Shown: piece by piece, positions 24,388-35,462 of the stretch | Layout of the letters: each line of letters opens with the position of its first letter | Position numbering within the stretch: the first letter of the stretch is position 1 | NCBI GenBank assembly: GCA_958299035.1 | Contig: CATQJL010000001.1 | Coordinates: forward strand, 104,789,661-104,853,660 | DNA from: Cylicocyclus nassatus | Taxonomy: Eukaryota; Nematoda; Chromadorea; Rhabditida; Strongylidae | Direction: 5' to 3' | DNA: 64,000 nucleotides | The notes under the pieces: model-generated | Database searches by the model: none | What the model saw: the letters and a program-made list of their open reading frames with translations, nothing else | Told to the model about the DNA's origin: nothing | Program-made: the position numbers and the translations under genes

Positions 24388-24728
24388 TTTCGTTATTTTG
24401 TTTACTCTACAATTTCCGTTTTCATGATACTTGGTAAGTTGCTTTTCTTGGTTTATCTATTTTGCTAGACTGAAGTTGAGTTTAATTTCAAAAATTTTAA
24501 AAATTATTTGAAATGCTCAAACGTCAAAAATTTCGATATATTGTGAATTAACTTTACGAGCTGTCAGTCACAAGGGCAAAGCATCGCCCGCAGCATGGAA
24601 CTTCGCACCCCAAATTATGGCATGGGCGTGACCGTGCCCAAAGCAATACAGCCGACGCTTGTAATTACGAGATCAGGTCGCAATGATAGCATAAATACCT
24701 TCAAGCTGAACTTGTATCATACATCATC

Positions 24729-25641
24729 ATGTTCGCAGTTGTCTATTATATTCTGAGCAAGACTACCGAAGTGATTCCGAGATCGAGGTTGCCTCCAGAC
24801 ACGCAATGCAATACCATCTTATGGATAAGATGGCGAGGAAGGCGATACAAGGGAAAGGTAAGTGGTTTAAGTTTCATAGAATCTCATTTGAAAGATCGTA
24901 TTTTCTTTGTCTAAAATTTTTCTGATAATTTTTTCTACACTCTAGACAGATTTGATGAAAATCAACTAGATATTTTTCATGTATCTTGAGCGAAATTTGA
25001 TTTGGAAATCTTAATTTCCTTGTCGAAATTTCAAATTTTGTGACTTCGAATTGCTTTTTTGGCAATTTTTGCTATATTCTAGAGAAATCGGAAAAATTAA
25101 TCAAATATTACCGTTTCAATTATCTTGCGCGAAATTTCATTTGAAAATCTGAATTTCTTTGTCGAAATTTCAAATTTTGTGACTTTGACGACCTTCGAAT
25201 TGCTTTTTTGGAAATTGCTATATTCTGTACAGATTGAGGAAAAAACAATCAAGTATTACTGTTTCAAGTATCTTGAGCGGAAAATTTGATTTGGAAATCT
25301 TAATTTCCTTGTTGAAATTTCAAATTTTGTGACTTTGACGACCTTCAAATTGCTTTTTTGCGTTTTTTGCCATATTCTAGAGAAATCGAAAAAATTAATC
25401 AAATATTACCGTTTCAATTATCTTTCGCGAAATTTCATTTGAAAATCTGAATTTCTTTGTCAAGGAAGATCGTCAAGTCAAGGAAGCTTTAAATAGCCGT
25501 GTAAGGCGGCTGAGAAAAACGTTGCGGGATCGAAATTCACAACCTTCTCAATCTGGCCGGGGACCTGGGGTAGGAACGGGTTCTGAAAATTGCCCACCGG
25601 GCAGAATGTATACGGACGCTTATTTTTTCGATGAGGAGTGA
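24729..25641 (+). CDS. Cargo gene in Tc1 element, unknown function
   Basis: Two exons, 24729-24857 and about 25465-25641, join in phase 0 (AAG|GTAAGT donor, TTTGTCAAG acceptor) to 101 codons. Exon 1 reads FAVVYYILSKTTEVIPRSRL, then LWIRWRGRRYKGK, a short beta-rich module ending in basic residues. This layout recalls the N-terminal module of some BEN/DUF4806-type proteins (weak resemblance, inferred). Exon 2 begins with a charged stretch (VKEALNSRVRRLRKTLRDRN), then Gly/Ser-rich sequence and an acidic C-terminus (FFDEE). The exact acceptor is ambiguous because a second in-frame AG lies 12 bases on. The intron contains a tandem repeat. Being inside the TIRs, it should move with the element. It could be a transposition cofactor or a captured host gene. 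Confidence 0.5.
24925..25464 (+). repeat. Alternating tandem repeat in the cargo-gene intron
   Basis: Two alternating 140-150-bp variants (ABAB): GGAAATCTTAATTTCCTTG at about 25002 and 25291, GAAAATCTGAATTTCTTTG at about 25142 and 25440. All but the last continue into AAATTTCAAATTTTGTGAC. The last unit ends at the exon 2 acceptor. Confidence 0.7.
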
Positions 25642-26142
25642 TTATTTTGTTATTACTGGAAGTTTTATAACAGTTTTTTATCAGAGAATATATCAGAGCC
25701 TTATCTAGAAAGCATATTTTGTTCTCTTGTGCCTTTTTGTTTACCGTTTTGCTAATATACATGCTTTTTAGAACATACGTTGTTAAAATTGCCGCTTTTC
25801 AAAATATGAGTTCAAAAAAATTTGCAGGAGTTTTTCAACGGAGTAGGACGTTATGCGTGTTCTTGTTTTGCAGATTTTTTTTGAATAATTTAAAAGGGAG
25901 TCTTGTAAATCGATAAAATATCGACACGTTTTGATCAAAATGCAGATGATTTTTCTTGCAGTAATTCGACAGTTGCAATTAGTCAAATTTTATTGATGGA
26001 AGACTTATACAGCTGGAGTGTAAGAATGGGATACAAACATTAAGCATATTTACTGAAAATGAGGAAAATGGATTACAAACAAAGGCAAAGTAATAAAGAT
26101 TTTGTACAAGCTTAACAATATACGTACATATAAGACTCTTCT

Positions 26143-27525
26143 CTATTTTCCTTCCAAAATATTTCTGCCGCCTTGCTCAATCACTCTACCCATTCTTTTT
26201 CTGACACCTCTAATGTATTTCTTGCATGTGTCAGGAGTGATAGTCTTCCAGTAAGAAACGATTGCTGCCTTTAAGTCGTCGAGTTGGCGAATTCCTTGTT
26301 TCCTATAAAGAATACTTATATGAGCCATGAGCAAATTTGCATGCGAACGAGAAATTTTACCGTATGTGGTTTTTCATGTTACCCCAAACGAGCTCAATGG
26401 GATTTAAATCTGGCGATTCTGCTGGCCACTCCATAGTTGCTACATCCCAGTCTAGAAGTTTCCCCGAAGTATAGCGGCTTTTATGACATGGTGCATTATC
26501 TTGTACAAGCCTGGCATGACCTGAATGATGACCTTGATGACCCTGTTCCAGAAACCTAAATTGCTGTTTTAAACTGTAAACTGACCGTTGTGAACTTTTC
26601 GTACAAAAGGGATGTAACACTTCTCCAATATTCGGCAGTAAAGTTCACTGTTTATGCGAACGTTTCCTCCCAATATAGCTAGCTGAGTAGTTCCGCGTTC
26701 AGAAATTCCACCCCATATATGGAGTTTGGCCGGATGTTTCGCACGGTTGCGCAATCTTGCAAATTGGTCTCCTTTCTTCACAAAACAGAATCGTGTAGAG
26801 TTGTCGACTGAATGCGTATGAGAATGTTATGCCATGTTTGTCAGTACTCACTTTGAACTATGCTCTCATCGGTGAAAACGCAATCGGAGAAATTCGTCAT
26901 ATCAGCTAGCATGTAAGTGCAAAAGTCCATACGAGCAACTTTGTTTACATCTCTTATGGTGTGGCAGTATTTAGTGGTCGTCCTTCCAAGTCCTAACTGC
27001 TGTCTCAGTCTTTTGACATGAGAGAGGCTTACTAAGATCCCTCTCGTTTGCAGCCGTCTGCAGACATCGTATGCTGTTGAAGAGCTATTAAGACGATAGC
27101 AACGTTCTATCTCCGCTTTAATATCTTCCAGTAAGGCTGCAAAGGCTTTGCTATATAAGAGTACAACAACACCTTTTGAGACATGCAAAATGCTTATAGT
27201 GAATAAATTTAAAGACACAGAATAAAAGAAAAAATAGAAGAAAATTACAAACATGAAAGAGAACGCGGGTGGTACTCTTTTTGCTGGATTTCTGTGCTTT
27301 CAAAATCTTTCAGAAATCTCCAAACCATGTTGTACGTAAAAGAGGGATCAACCTAAAGCATCTATGTTTCTAAAGTATAATAATCAATGCACAGATATCG
27401 CAGCAACCCTTCCACACCTTCTGCACTTCGCGAACTACATGCCCCACTGATTTTCCTTCTTCTCTCAATCCGACAATGATGCTGATATGATCGTAGATCT
27501 TGTGTCCAGGATTATGAATTTTCAT
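26143..27525 (-). CDS. Tc1-family transposase, DD34E
   Basis: Six exons on the minus strand: 27525-27418, 27352-27265, 27172-26852, 26807-26586, 26520-26361, 26302-26143. They join in frame to 352 codons, the normal Tc1 transposase length. The N-terminus (GLREEGKSVGHVVREVQK, then NMVWRFLKDF) and the following segment (SSTAYDVCRRLQTRG) look like the paired helix-turn-helix DNA-binding region. Catalytic triad: D167 in VFTDESIVQ, D254 in VQDNAPCHKS, E289 in SPDLNPIELVW, with 34 residues between the last two. HIWGGIS is also conserved. The protein would bind the TIRs and cut and paste the element at TA. Five introns are more than usual for a Tc1 transposase. No stop or frameshift was seen in the joined frame, but splicing is modelled by eye. 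Confidence 0.8.
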
Positions 27526-27682
27526 CTTAAAAAGAGTTTTTTCAAATGAGAAGAAAGAGCATTTATATCAGGAAAGGCAATTCGGATCAATAGCAAGCAA
27601 ACATATAGAACATGTGTTTGCTCCACAATGTAAGGAATGCTCATATGAGGCCTCTTGTTGGGGTGACCGCACCTGTGGCGAG

Positions 27683-28766
27683 GATCCGCCTTTAGATGCG
27701 AGTATGCCTACGCCCATTTGGGTGCAAGCGCACCCAGTCAGATCTGGTAATCATCATAGAAAAAGAGGTAAAAATGCAGCCTCTTTCGGTGATGCAAGGG
27801 TGTGTGATTTATACATTTTCTAGAAGCATTTTTTGCGTAGATTCAGAATATGTGGAAGGAAATTCGTGAAAATTTCGTGAAATTATCGTTGACATTTGCA
27901 CTTTTCCCGGAACCATCAGACACTTCTTGTTTGCAAATTACATTTTCAAAGGTGAAATTCTCAAATAGCAAGCACTATTACAGATGCGGATAAAGTTTCG
28001 ACTCTTTTACTGACCGACTGCCTGCAATACGGTCTCGATAATGTGGCACCATAATGACAGCGATGCATGCGCACCTCAGTTTAAGTACATGTATCTTGGA
28101 AGGCATTCCATATAATAGACTAGACTCACCTTGAATTGTTGAAAGAGTCCTTGTACTCTACTGATAGTGAAGTTATTTGAACAAGGCTGCATGAATTTGA
28201 AAATTATGAAGCCTTGAAATCGGCAGTTCGCGTCTGCAGGCTAGGTCGTTCTTGAGAGGCCAAATCAGCCTGCATCATAGTTGGTGATCCGAAATTATCA
28301 ATGAAACATCGCAATGCTCATTGCTGTCGATTTCTGATATAAATTTTGCGATTTCTTCAAATTTTTCGTAAATTTGACCTAAATTTGATGAAAATATTTC
28401 AAATAATCACTAAATGCTTCGTACAAGAGCTTTTTTGATTTTTTGACGCATCTTCTAAGTCAGAATTCTGCCAGGAGTCCAAAAATCTACTTTTCACTCC
28501 ATGAAACTTATATTCAAGCAACTTAATTCGGTGCGACGGTTTTGTCGCGACAAATACGTCGCGATAGATCAAATAAAAGCATTTTCAAAATTTCAACAGT
28601 TATTCTGAATCGCTAGGTTCTCAGCAATCCAATGATGGTCTCAGTTTCTTTTGAAAACTAGTTTAAAAAAAGTTATAGCATTGCGACGGTTTTGCGAAGA
28701 AAAATATGTCGCGACGGAAAGAATTGTCGCAATCCGTTTTTTTCCCATGAGTTAGGAGCTCAATTG
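27683..28766 (-). repeat. Right terminal inverted repeat of the Tc1 element
   Basis: Inverse partner of 23291-24387, ending AGCTCAATTG before TA. It differs from the left arm by scattered single-base changes and short indels. Confidence 0.85.
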
Positions 28767-28794
28767 TAGTCGTCTTTCCCCCACTAGACACCTA

Positions 28795-29795
28795 CTCAGA
28801 CAATCGCCGTGGGCAGGCGGGCACCGGAAAAATAGATTGCTGATCTCTCGCACCCCGCTCGTGGATTTTTTGGAAAGCAATCAGAACTTTTCGGAAGACC
28901 GCTTGCTGAGTTCTCGATTCCTCAGAGATTCGGCAATATATCTGCAAAAGGTAAGAGCGAAAAAAATTCAACAGGCGGTCTTTCAAAAATCCGCTGACTC
29001 AGCAAGCGGTCGTCCGAAAAGTCCTGATTGCTTTGCAAAAAATCCGCGAGCGGGGTGCGAGAAATCAGCAATCTACAAGGTGTCCCAAAAAATGTATCGA
29101 ACGTTTGATCTTTAATATCTCTCTTCTAATGAAGTCTCTAACCTTGCTTCAGGTACCAATCTGTAGAGCTGGCTTCAACTTAGATTTGCATTATAGAACG
29201 AATCACTCACCTCTCTTCGTTACTGTAGGATTACGGTAGAAACTTCAAAGAGGGTTTGAAGTAATGAAAGGCCATATTTTGCCTCAGAAAAGGAACAAAA
29301 CAGCGTGTAAACTTTTACACTAGGCTAATTAGAGTTGCTGATTATAACTGTAAAGTTCCCAACTTATTATGATGCTTCATTGAAGAGTTATGCCAGGTAA
29401 GAGGTAACGGCCATTTTTTCAATGTTCTTAAAAAGTGCGATTACACCGTTTAGAAAGCTTCGTAATTTTTTGAATAGTTGAGTATTGAACTCAGCGTCCA
29501 TAAAAACCCTATTACACATGTTTTCACATTTTTTTTGAAAAATTTTGAAACGGCAGCTTTTTCCACATTGACACCATATGTTTCAAGTTTCTACCGTAAT
29601 CGTACAGTAATGAAGAGAGATGGATTATTCGTTTTATAACGCAAATCTAAGTTGAAGCCAGCTCTACAAAACGGTACCTAAAGCAAGGCAAAAGACTCCT
29701 TGGGAAGAGGGATATTAACGATCAAACGTTCGATACATTTTTTTGGGACACCCTGTATTTTTCCGGTGCCCGCCTGCCCCCAGCGATTGTCTAAG
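28795..29795. mobile_element. CTCAGA-family element carrying a nested MITE
   Basis: Left terminus CTCAGACAATCGCCGTGGGC, right terminus with CAGCGATTGTCTAAG, flanked by TA on both sides (28793-28794, 29796-29797). The sequence resembles the 319-bp copy at 37770-38088, plus a 680-bp insertion at 29076-29755. No transposase is present. Confidence 0.75.
29076..29755. mobile_element. Mariner-like MITE with empty-site proof
   Basis: Ends CAAGGTGTCCCAAAAAATG and TTTTTTTGGGACACCCTG are inverted, flanked by TA. The related copy at 38044-38060 reads CAGCAATCTATTTTTCCGG uninterrupted, so insertion duplicated exactly TA. Internal inverted similarity (GTAGAGCTGGCTTCAACTT and its inverse) makes it a long foldback. 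Confidence 0.85.
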
Positions 29796-29944
29796 TAGTG
29801 GACGAATTCGAATTTGAATTAGGGCATGCCGGCCGCGGCTGAGCGCTGCACCGTCAAATGCATTTCAAGCTAATGCAGTTTTCTTTTGTGTTTTATTGTC
29901 TTTGCATTGTGATTTTTTTGTTTTAATGACGATTGTAATCAGAA

Positions 29945-30277
29945 TTGAAAAGTTTTTTGTTGCTTAGCGATGTTTCGTATTACTATGCTCTTTCTTTACT
30001 CTGTTCTCATGAAAGCTTGGAAAAACGACTCACATGGAGAATTTTCGACATGAAGTGTTCAATGAAGCAACACTTCAAGACTTGCCGAGAAAAATTTCGC
30101 AATTTTTCAAACTTAGTCGTTTTTTCAAGCTCAACTTGGAATCCTAGTCAAAACAACGAGCATAGCAGTACGATCTATGGCTCAGATAAAAGCAACAATT
30201 TCAGTACGAATAGAGAAAATTGTCAACATTCAAAACTTAAGTTGAAACGTCGCGAAAACACAAAAAAAATTGTTTGA
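29945..30277 (+). CDS. Unrecognised 110-codon open frame
   Basis: Ser/Asn/Lys-rich frame with ATG and stop, starting MKSFLLLSDVSYYYALSLLC, which could be a signal sequence. No family is recognised and no splice partner was found, in a repeat-rich interval. Chance is a real alternative. Confidence 0.12.
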   Translation: MKSFLLLSDVSYYYALSLLCSHESLEKRLTWRIFDMKCSMKQHFKTCREKFRNFSNLVVFSSSTWNPSQNNEHSSTIYGSDKSNNFSTNRENCQHSKLKLKRRENTKKIV

Positions 30278-30988
30278 GATTGAAGTGAAAGCTGCAGGTG
30301 CCGCGCTCTGCCGCAGCCGGAGTGCTCTAGTTCAGATTCGATTTCGTCTACTGGGTGTCTACTGGGGGGAGGACGACTATATATGTAAATGAGGGAAATG
30401 GCCTTCTTGGCCTTCTGTTATCGACAGATTCACAGAGCATGCCTGTGGTTGTTATCACCATATCCGAAACAAGTTTGAAATTCAAAAATAGAAAAATTTC
30501 TAGATTTCAAGCGGAACCATAAGTTTTTTCGGAAATGTCAGAAAACCCTAATTGTCAAATTTGCCAAGTTCACAGAGAGTTTACAGAAAAAATTATGATT
30601 TCAAAGAGAAAAATATTCAAAGATTCAAGCGACACCCAGAAAACCCTTAAATAGAATTTTTGAGATTTTTATTGAAAAATTTGTAAGAACAAGTTTAAAT
30701 TCAGAAAAGAAAAAATTCTAGCTTTCAAGCAAACCGATTATCATATTCGGAAACAGCGCGATAGAACACCAGTGAATACATGTTTTTTACCCTAACTGGA
30801 CTGAATTAACTACTGAATCATGAATTCGAATTTCAAAGAAATTTCGGTTCCATAAGCTGTAGGATGACGACGGAGTTATCGTGTGCGGGATCAGCTCGTT
30901 TTTGGAGCAAATTGGGTGCAAATTAGGATTGCTGTTCATGACCTCTCACGAACTTCGCTGATTACGTAGCGGCAAGACTATCGGGGTA
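30278..30988. other. Unassigned interval
   Basis: AT-rich, with a loosely repeated TTCAAATTC/AAAAATTTCTAGATTTCAAGC theme at 30470-30740. No gene seen. Confidence 0.4.
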
Positions 30989-31783
30989 CAGTCGAGTAGA
31001 TTTTCTGCTTAATATAGTGTGCTTGCACAGCTTATGAAATGCGGTAAAATTTGCGCGTGAACAGCTCAGATAATCGCCGGGGGCAGGCGGTCCGCAAACT
31101 CGCGCTTTTCTGCAGGCGGTCAGCAGGATTTCGGGGCGTGGCCAAATCTTCAGCGGGCGGTATTTGCGTTTTCTGCAAGCGGGCATCAATACAAAATTTT
31201 CTGCAAGCGCTCGTCAAACAATCTCTTTCAGCGAGCGCTGGCCAAACTTTCAGCAGGCGCTCAGACTCTTTTTACGCAGTTTCGGGCGTACGCCGAGAAA
31301 AGATGAGACTCTATGTGGCAGAGGTGCCATCGATGGTTTTATTACCCAAGTTTGGGGTACTTTCTCTCAGCGGAAAGTACCTGAGGGTTGTGCGGTCCTT
31401 CAAAAAGGACCGTGCGGCTCTCAATAATTTTGCATGTTCTCGCGGAAAATCCGCGAGAATGCGGCCACTGTGCCGCAACCTATGTATAGAAAAACCGCGA
31501 TAGATCTTCGAGCGTTCGTCTAAAATTTGGCCAGAATTATTCCAAATTTCTGCAAGCGGACCACAAAAAATCAGCGAACTATTTTTCCGGTGCCCGCTTG
31601 CTCAAAATTCGCATGGCCGCTTGCCCCCGGCGATTATCTGAGAGGTTGCTGCGCCGGCACTGCCGGCATTTGTGCGCGCAATTTTCCTGCGTCACAGTCG
31701 AAGCTAATTCCTCACGAGCAAATTTTACCGCATTTCACCTTCTGTGCAAACACACTATATTAAGCGGAAAATCTACTCGACTG
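30989..31783. mobile_element. Tc1/mariner MITE (CAGTCGAGTAG) with nested element
   Basis: Termini CAGTCGAGTAGATTTTCTGC and GCGGAAAATCTACTCGACTG, flanked by TA. It is interrupted at 31065-31642 by a CTCAGA-family element. A related uninterrupted copy begins at 51570. Confidence 0.8.
31065..31642 (+). mobile_element. CTCAGA-family element, 578 bp
   Basis: Ends CTCAGATAATCGCCGGGGGC and CCCCCGGCGATTATCTGAG, flanked by AG on both sides (31063-31064, 31643-31644). It is nearly identical, in opposite orientation, to most of 37212-38110. An open frame at 31051-31503 gives the same 121 residues as one at 37351-37716, but this reflects recent copying. No transposase motif is visible. Confidence 0.8.
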
Positions 31784-32937
31784 TAAGTAAGTTCCCTCAC
31801 CCTGTTAATTGGGTTTGTTTTCGCCGTATTTTCAAATGTACCTCAAAACAAAAAGGTTTTTTTTAAGAAGCCTCTCTTGCCCATAGAAACTTTAAAGTTG
31901 CTTTTTATAATGAATTCTTGGGTAATTGGGGTTATTTCCAAAGCGAATTCAGTAGTGATAACTATTTTCCAAGGCAGCCCATTTGTACATTTGCGCTTAG
32001 CGAGACTAAATTTATATGATGTGTCTACCTTAATTTTTGGAAACGATTATAAGCATCTGAATAAAAACGATATCTCAATTGTATAGTTCTCATTGATAAG
32101 GCAATCAAAGGCGGCAGTAATGACTCGGCTCAACTGGAACTGGGTCAACGTAGATATCATTTTGCAGGAAAGAGAAAAAGGGACACTTCTTGTGGGGCGA
32201 GGCAGAGCCCTCGGAAAAATTGCAGAGTTAGGTATCGACATCCTAATTTATAACAGGAAAAAGTATTATGTGTGGACCCTGGTCAGCTTCCCATAGGTAC
32301 CGGCGCGACACGCCTTCAGTGCGTTTCCTGTTCTAGCTTCTTATGGAATTTCTCGCTTCTCTCCCATTTACTTGTTTTTGTTGTACTATATTGTCTCCAT
32401 CGGGTATAAGCAATCCGCAATAACCGGTGACGAGGTTTTACGTGCTGTAATAGTCCTGAGAGCTTCAGTCTTGAGTAGTATCACAGTTTTGTGTTTTTTT
32501 CTTGAGAAATTGAGATTTGAGGGAATTCTAAGGGAACGTTCCTTCAAAAGCTTTTGTTTGAAATAAAGTCCGTTTCGGCTTGATTTATAAAGTATGGACT
32601 GTGCCCCAAGTCAAAATGAAGCCTTTTGAGAAGCCGGTAGGGATTTGCTTACAGAAATGTCCACCTTTTTTGAAATTTTCACGATTCTAGTGTCTGCGTC
32701 TGCGAAGATAAACGTTTTAAGAGTGCTTCTGTCCATTTTCGGCTTTACGTATACTTAATATCGCTTATCCATAAGTGCAAGTTCGAAATTTGCATCCTTT
32801 ACCTACAAGCTATGAATAGGCATGCTAGCAGCATCTCAGTTTCAGTTTGGCCACCGCCGGCATGCTCTAACACAGCGCGGGAATTCAAAAGTGCGCTCAA
32901 ATGAAAGATCCTTATTCACAAGATCGCATATGACCTC
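31784..32937. other. Unassigned interval
   Basis: Short open frames only (for example 31877-32086 and 32093-32296), none with a recognised domain. Confidence 0.4.
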
Positions 32938-33154
32938 GGACATACCTCACGCGATTTCAGTCGCGACGCGATTTGGCAATACTCCAAATGTTCATAACTC
33001 ATCGTACGGGGTTTCCGAATGTACGGAAAATGAGGCATTTTACCAACCTGCGAAAGTTATACAAACTGTTCATTTGGGGTCTACCAGTATTGAATTTGAA
33101 AACATCTGGCAAATTGCCAGATCGCGTGGCGACTGAAATCGCGTGAGGTATGTC
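32938..33154. mobile_element. MITE with CTCACGCGATTTC termini
   Basis: GGACATACCTCACGCGATTT at the left is mirrored by AAATCGCGTGAGGTATGTC at the right. The next block (CGCGACGCGATTTGGCAAT) also matches the element at 61585-61813. No target duplication could be fixed. Confidence 0.55.
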
Positions 33155-34718
33155 TCTTGCCTATGGCACCAAATCTAGTGTACATGGGACGCTAAAAATG
33201 TGACCCAAATACTTAGGAAAACTTATGTGCATGAAAGCTGCTAAACTTTTCTTCGAATTAACTGGAACCCAGCTAAGCTGGGTGCAAGCTGAGTTGTAAC
33301 CGATTCTTGCTCAAATAACTTCTCATCCTTTTCTACGTCAATCTTCGCTTTCAAAGTTTCAAACAGGCAGAAAACGTTTTCGGTCTTTCTCTTTGGTTTT
33401 TCCGATAGCCCTTAGAACGTACCCAATGGTGACGCAATCTGTTCTGATCGCAAAGCGCACTTTGAGCGGAGCAATGCGCGAATATGTTTCATTTTCACCG
33501 GATGTTCGGGGACGTTAATTTTCCTTTTTCCTTTCTTTTTCTTCTTCTTTCAGTTGTTCTGCTGGAGAGAGGGATTGGCAGATGGAGGTGGTAGAGAGAT
33601 TGGGGGAAGGGAAGTGCAGGGTGAGAGATTGAAAAGTTTGGTGGAAGAAAAATAAATAGGGAATATTAATTGTCGAAGTGGGACCTCGTAAAATTTAGCG
33701 AAATCTGAGGGAGATTTCGCTCTAAAAATCCATTGTCTCCAGCTTGTTGCGGGCAATTTGTAGCTTCCGGGTATACAAGGCCAGTATGTTCATTGCGACA
33801 GGCCCAAAAAGCTGATGCTGTTTGAGAACAAATATTACTTTCCATGCCCTCTTTCACAACTTTGAGAACTAATCATTTGTCAACTGAATGGTGCTTGATT
33901 GCTGGTGGAAGATAACTGTGCCCTCTCGAAATATCCTGAACTTTTTGTTGGAGAAAATGTTCGTAATGAAAAATAATTTGTAGCACTGAGTTTAAAAAGA
34001 GTGGTCAGTGAGCTTACATGCTGTAACTGATCTACAGTATAGAGTATTCTCAACCATTTCGCACACCATGATTGACTAAATGTGAAATCGGGTCACCAAA
34101 AAATCTCAACTTTATGACATTGCTTTGTTTGATCCAGTCCTTAGTACAGTGGATATGACATTCGTCCCCCTCCCTTCCGCCCGTTTTATAAATCACTGAT
34201 TGTATAAGATCGTTCACTTCTTCGCACGCGTTGTTCATTTCTTTGTTTATGCGTTTCTGCTGAGAAAAAAAAATATTTGCATATGGGCTACGGGTTGCGG
34301 AAATGAACACTAGTTGTTTGAAAAAAAAAAGAATTGCAGAGTACTCATTTTGCGTCCATTAAAGCAATTTACGCTCAATGAGCGCACTGCAAGATTTTCA
34401 TAGTAAGTGCACCAATGCTTTACTCGCAAGTTGAAGTGCCTCCAGTGTAGCCATCACGTTACTCGAATCCAGAGCAGCTTTTTTTTCAATTTATGTAACC
34501 TCCGCGTCCCGGTAAGTCTCCTGAGATAATCGAGAAAAGAAGGGCTTAGCTCATCTTACTTGTTATACATCCCATACATTAGATTGAAGTGTCACCATTC
34601 TCTCTGCACAGTTACAATCCCAGAAAGTACTGAGCGCAGTCTTGCTCCAAGCGCGTTGTAGTGCACGCTAAAGACAACATGCAACCAAAGCGTACAACAA
34701 AAACATCATTATTTCTCT
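33155..34718. other. Possible exons, unresolved
   Basis: Minus-strand segments have exon-like features but do not join convincingly. One is about 34260-34050, after a TTTTTTCTCAG acceptor (KRINKEMNNACEEVNDLIQ). Another at about 34460-34410 reads NVMATLEALQLASKAL. A third is 33857-33666. No family recognised. Confidence 0.25.
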
Positions 34719-34979
34719 TCAGAATATGTCGGAGCCTCCATCATGTTCCATTGGGCCTTCGTTTTCTAACTTCAGACTAATGTCAAGCTTGATCGGCAAA
34801 CCGCTTGTGACTAGTTCGTATAAGTGGCCATCTAATATATAAAAAACGTAAGCGCAATTCAAAAAAAAATCACTACGTAATATATTTTGGAATCGTTGTT
34901 TACCCATTATTACCCCTGATCCGTGGAACACGGCAAACGAGGAGGCAGCAGACGGCGAAATTATGATGAAATGTACTGA
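34719..34979 (-). CDS. Possible 3' end of an unknown gene (two exons)
   Basis: Upstream exon ending at 34904 (HFIIISPSAASSFAVFHGSG, donor ATGG|GTAAAC) joins in phase to 34831-34719 (DGHLYELVTSGLPIKLDISL, acceptor ATATATTAG), which ends in an acidic tail (MEHDGGSDIF) and stop. The peptide looks protein-like, but I cannot assign a family, and the start and upstream exons are unresolved. Confidence 0.3.
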   Translation of the reverse strand, partial: SVHFIIISPSAASSFAVFHGSGVIMGKQRFQNILRSDFFLNCAYVFYILDGHLYELVTSGLPIKLDISLKLENEGPMEHDGGSDIF

Positions 34980-35462
34980 TCTTTGACTTTGGATTGCTGC
35001 CAAGTGGCATGCGTTTTGGAACGCTGCCAAATTTCAAAACGAGTGACCAAGCATATTTTCGTAAAAGGGTCACACGTATTTCAAAAGGCAATCATGAGTG
35101 TCGCAATGATTTTAAGAATGCGTCGCCGGCGTCCGGGTGTGTTAATACTTGTACCTCCTTTTTTTCGAGCTTGTTATTCCAGAATGTGTCTTCCAAATAT
35201 GTTGTATACTTCTATTAGTTGCTTTTGAAATGATGCCAAAATGCGTAACGGCGTGACTTGAGCTAAAATCATCTATGTTCTCAACTCTTAGTATAAATGC
35301 TCTAACTAAGAACAGTCAATTTGCTTTGGGAGTATCTTGCTTCCGCATGTAGACAAGAGAGTGCGTGAGTAACTTGGTTTCGCTGGTACTTTTGAAAGCG
35401 TTTATCTTACAACAGCCTTGCTTTGTGTAACTGGGTCCCGCTGGTGCTTTCAACTAGGTATC

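Larger units (their letters stand above)
23291..28766. mobile_element. 5.5-kb Tc1-family transposon with 1.1-kb TIRs
   Basis: Both outer ends read CAATTGAGCTCCTAACTCAT (inverted at the right) and are flanked by TA (23289-23290, 28767-28768). The terminal repeats, about 23291-24387 and 27683-28766, are nearly identical over more than 1 kb. Each carries repeated CGTCGCGAC / GCGACGGTTTTG motifs, plausible transposase-binding direct repeats. The interior holds two genes facing each other: a two-exon gene (+, 24729-25641) and a DD34E transposase (-, 26143-27525). No break is seen in the transposase, so the element may be autonomous. Most Tc1 elements are 1.6-3 kb with one gene. Confidence 0.85.

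Noticed and set aside
31051..31503. 150-codon frame shared with 37351-37716 as a gene
   Set aside because: It lies within a short TIR element, the surrounding non-coding DNA is equally conserved, and no motif is recognisable.
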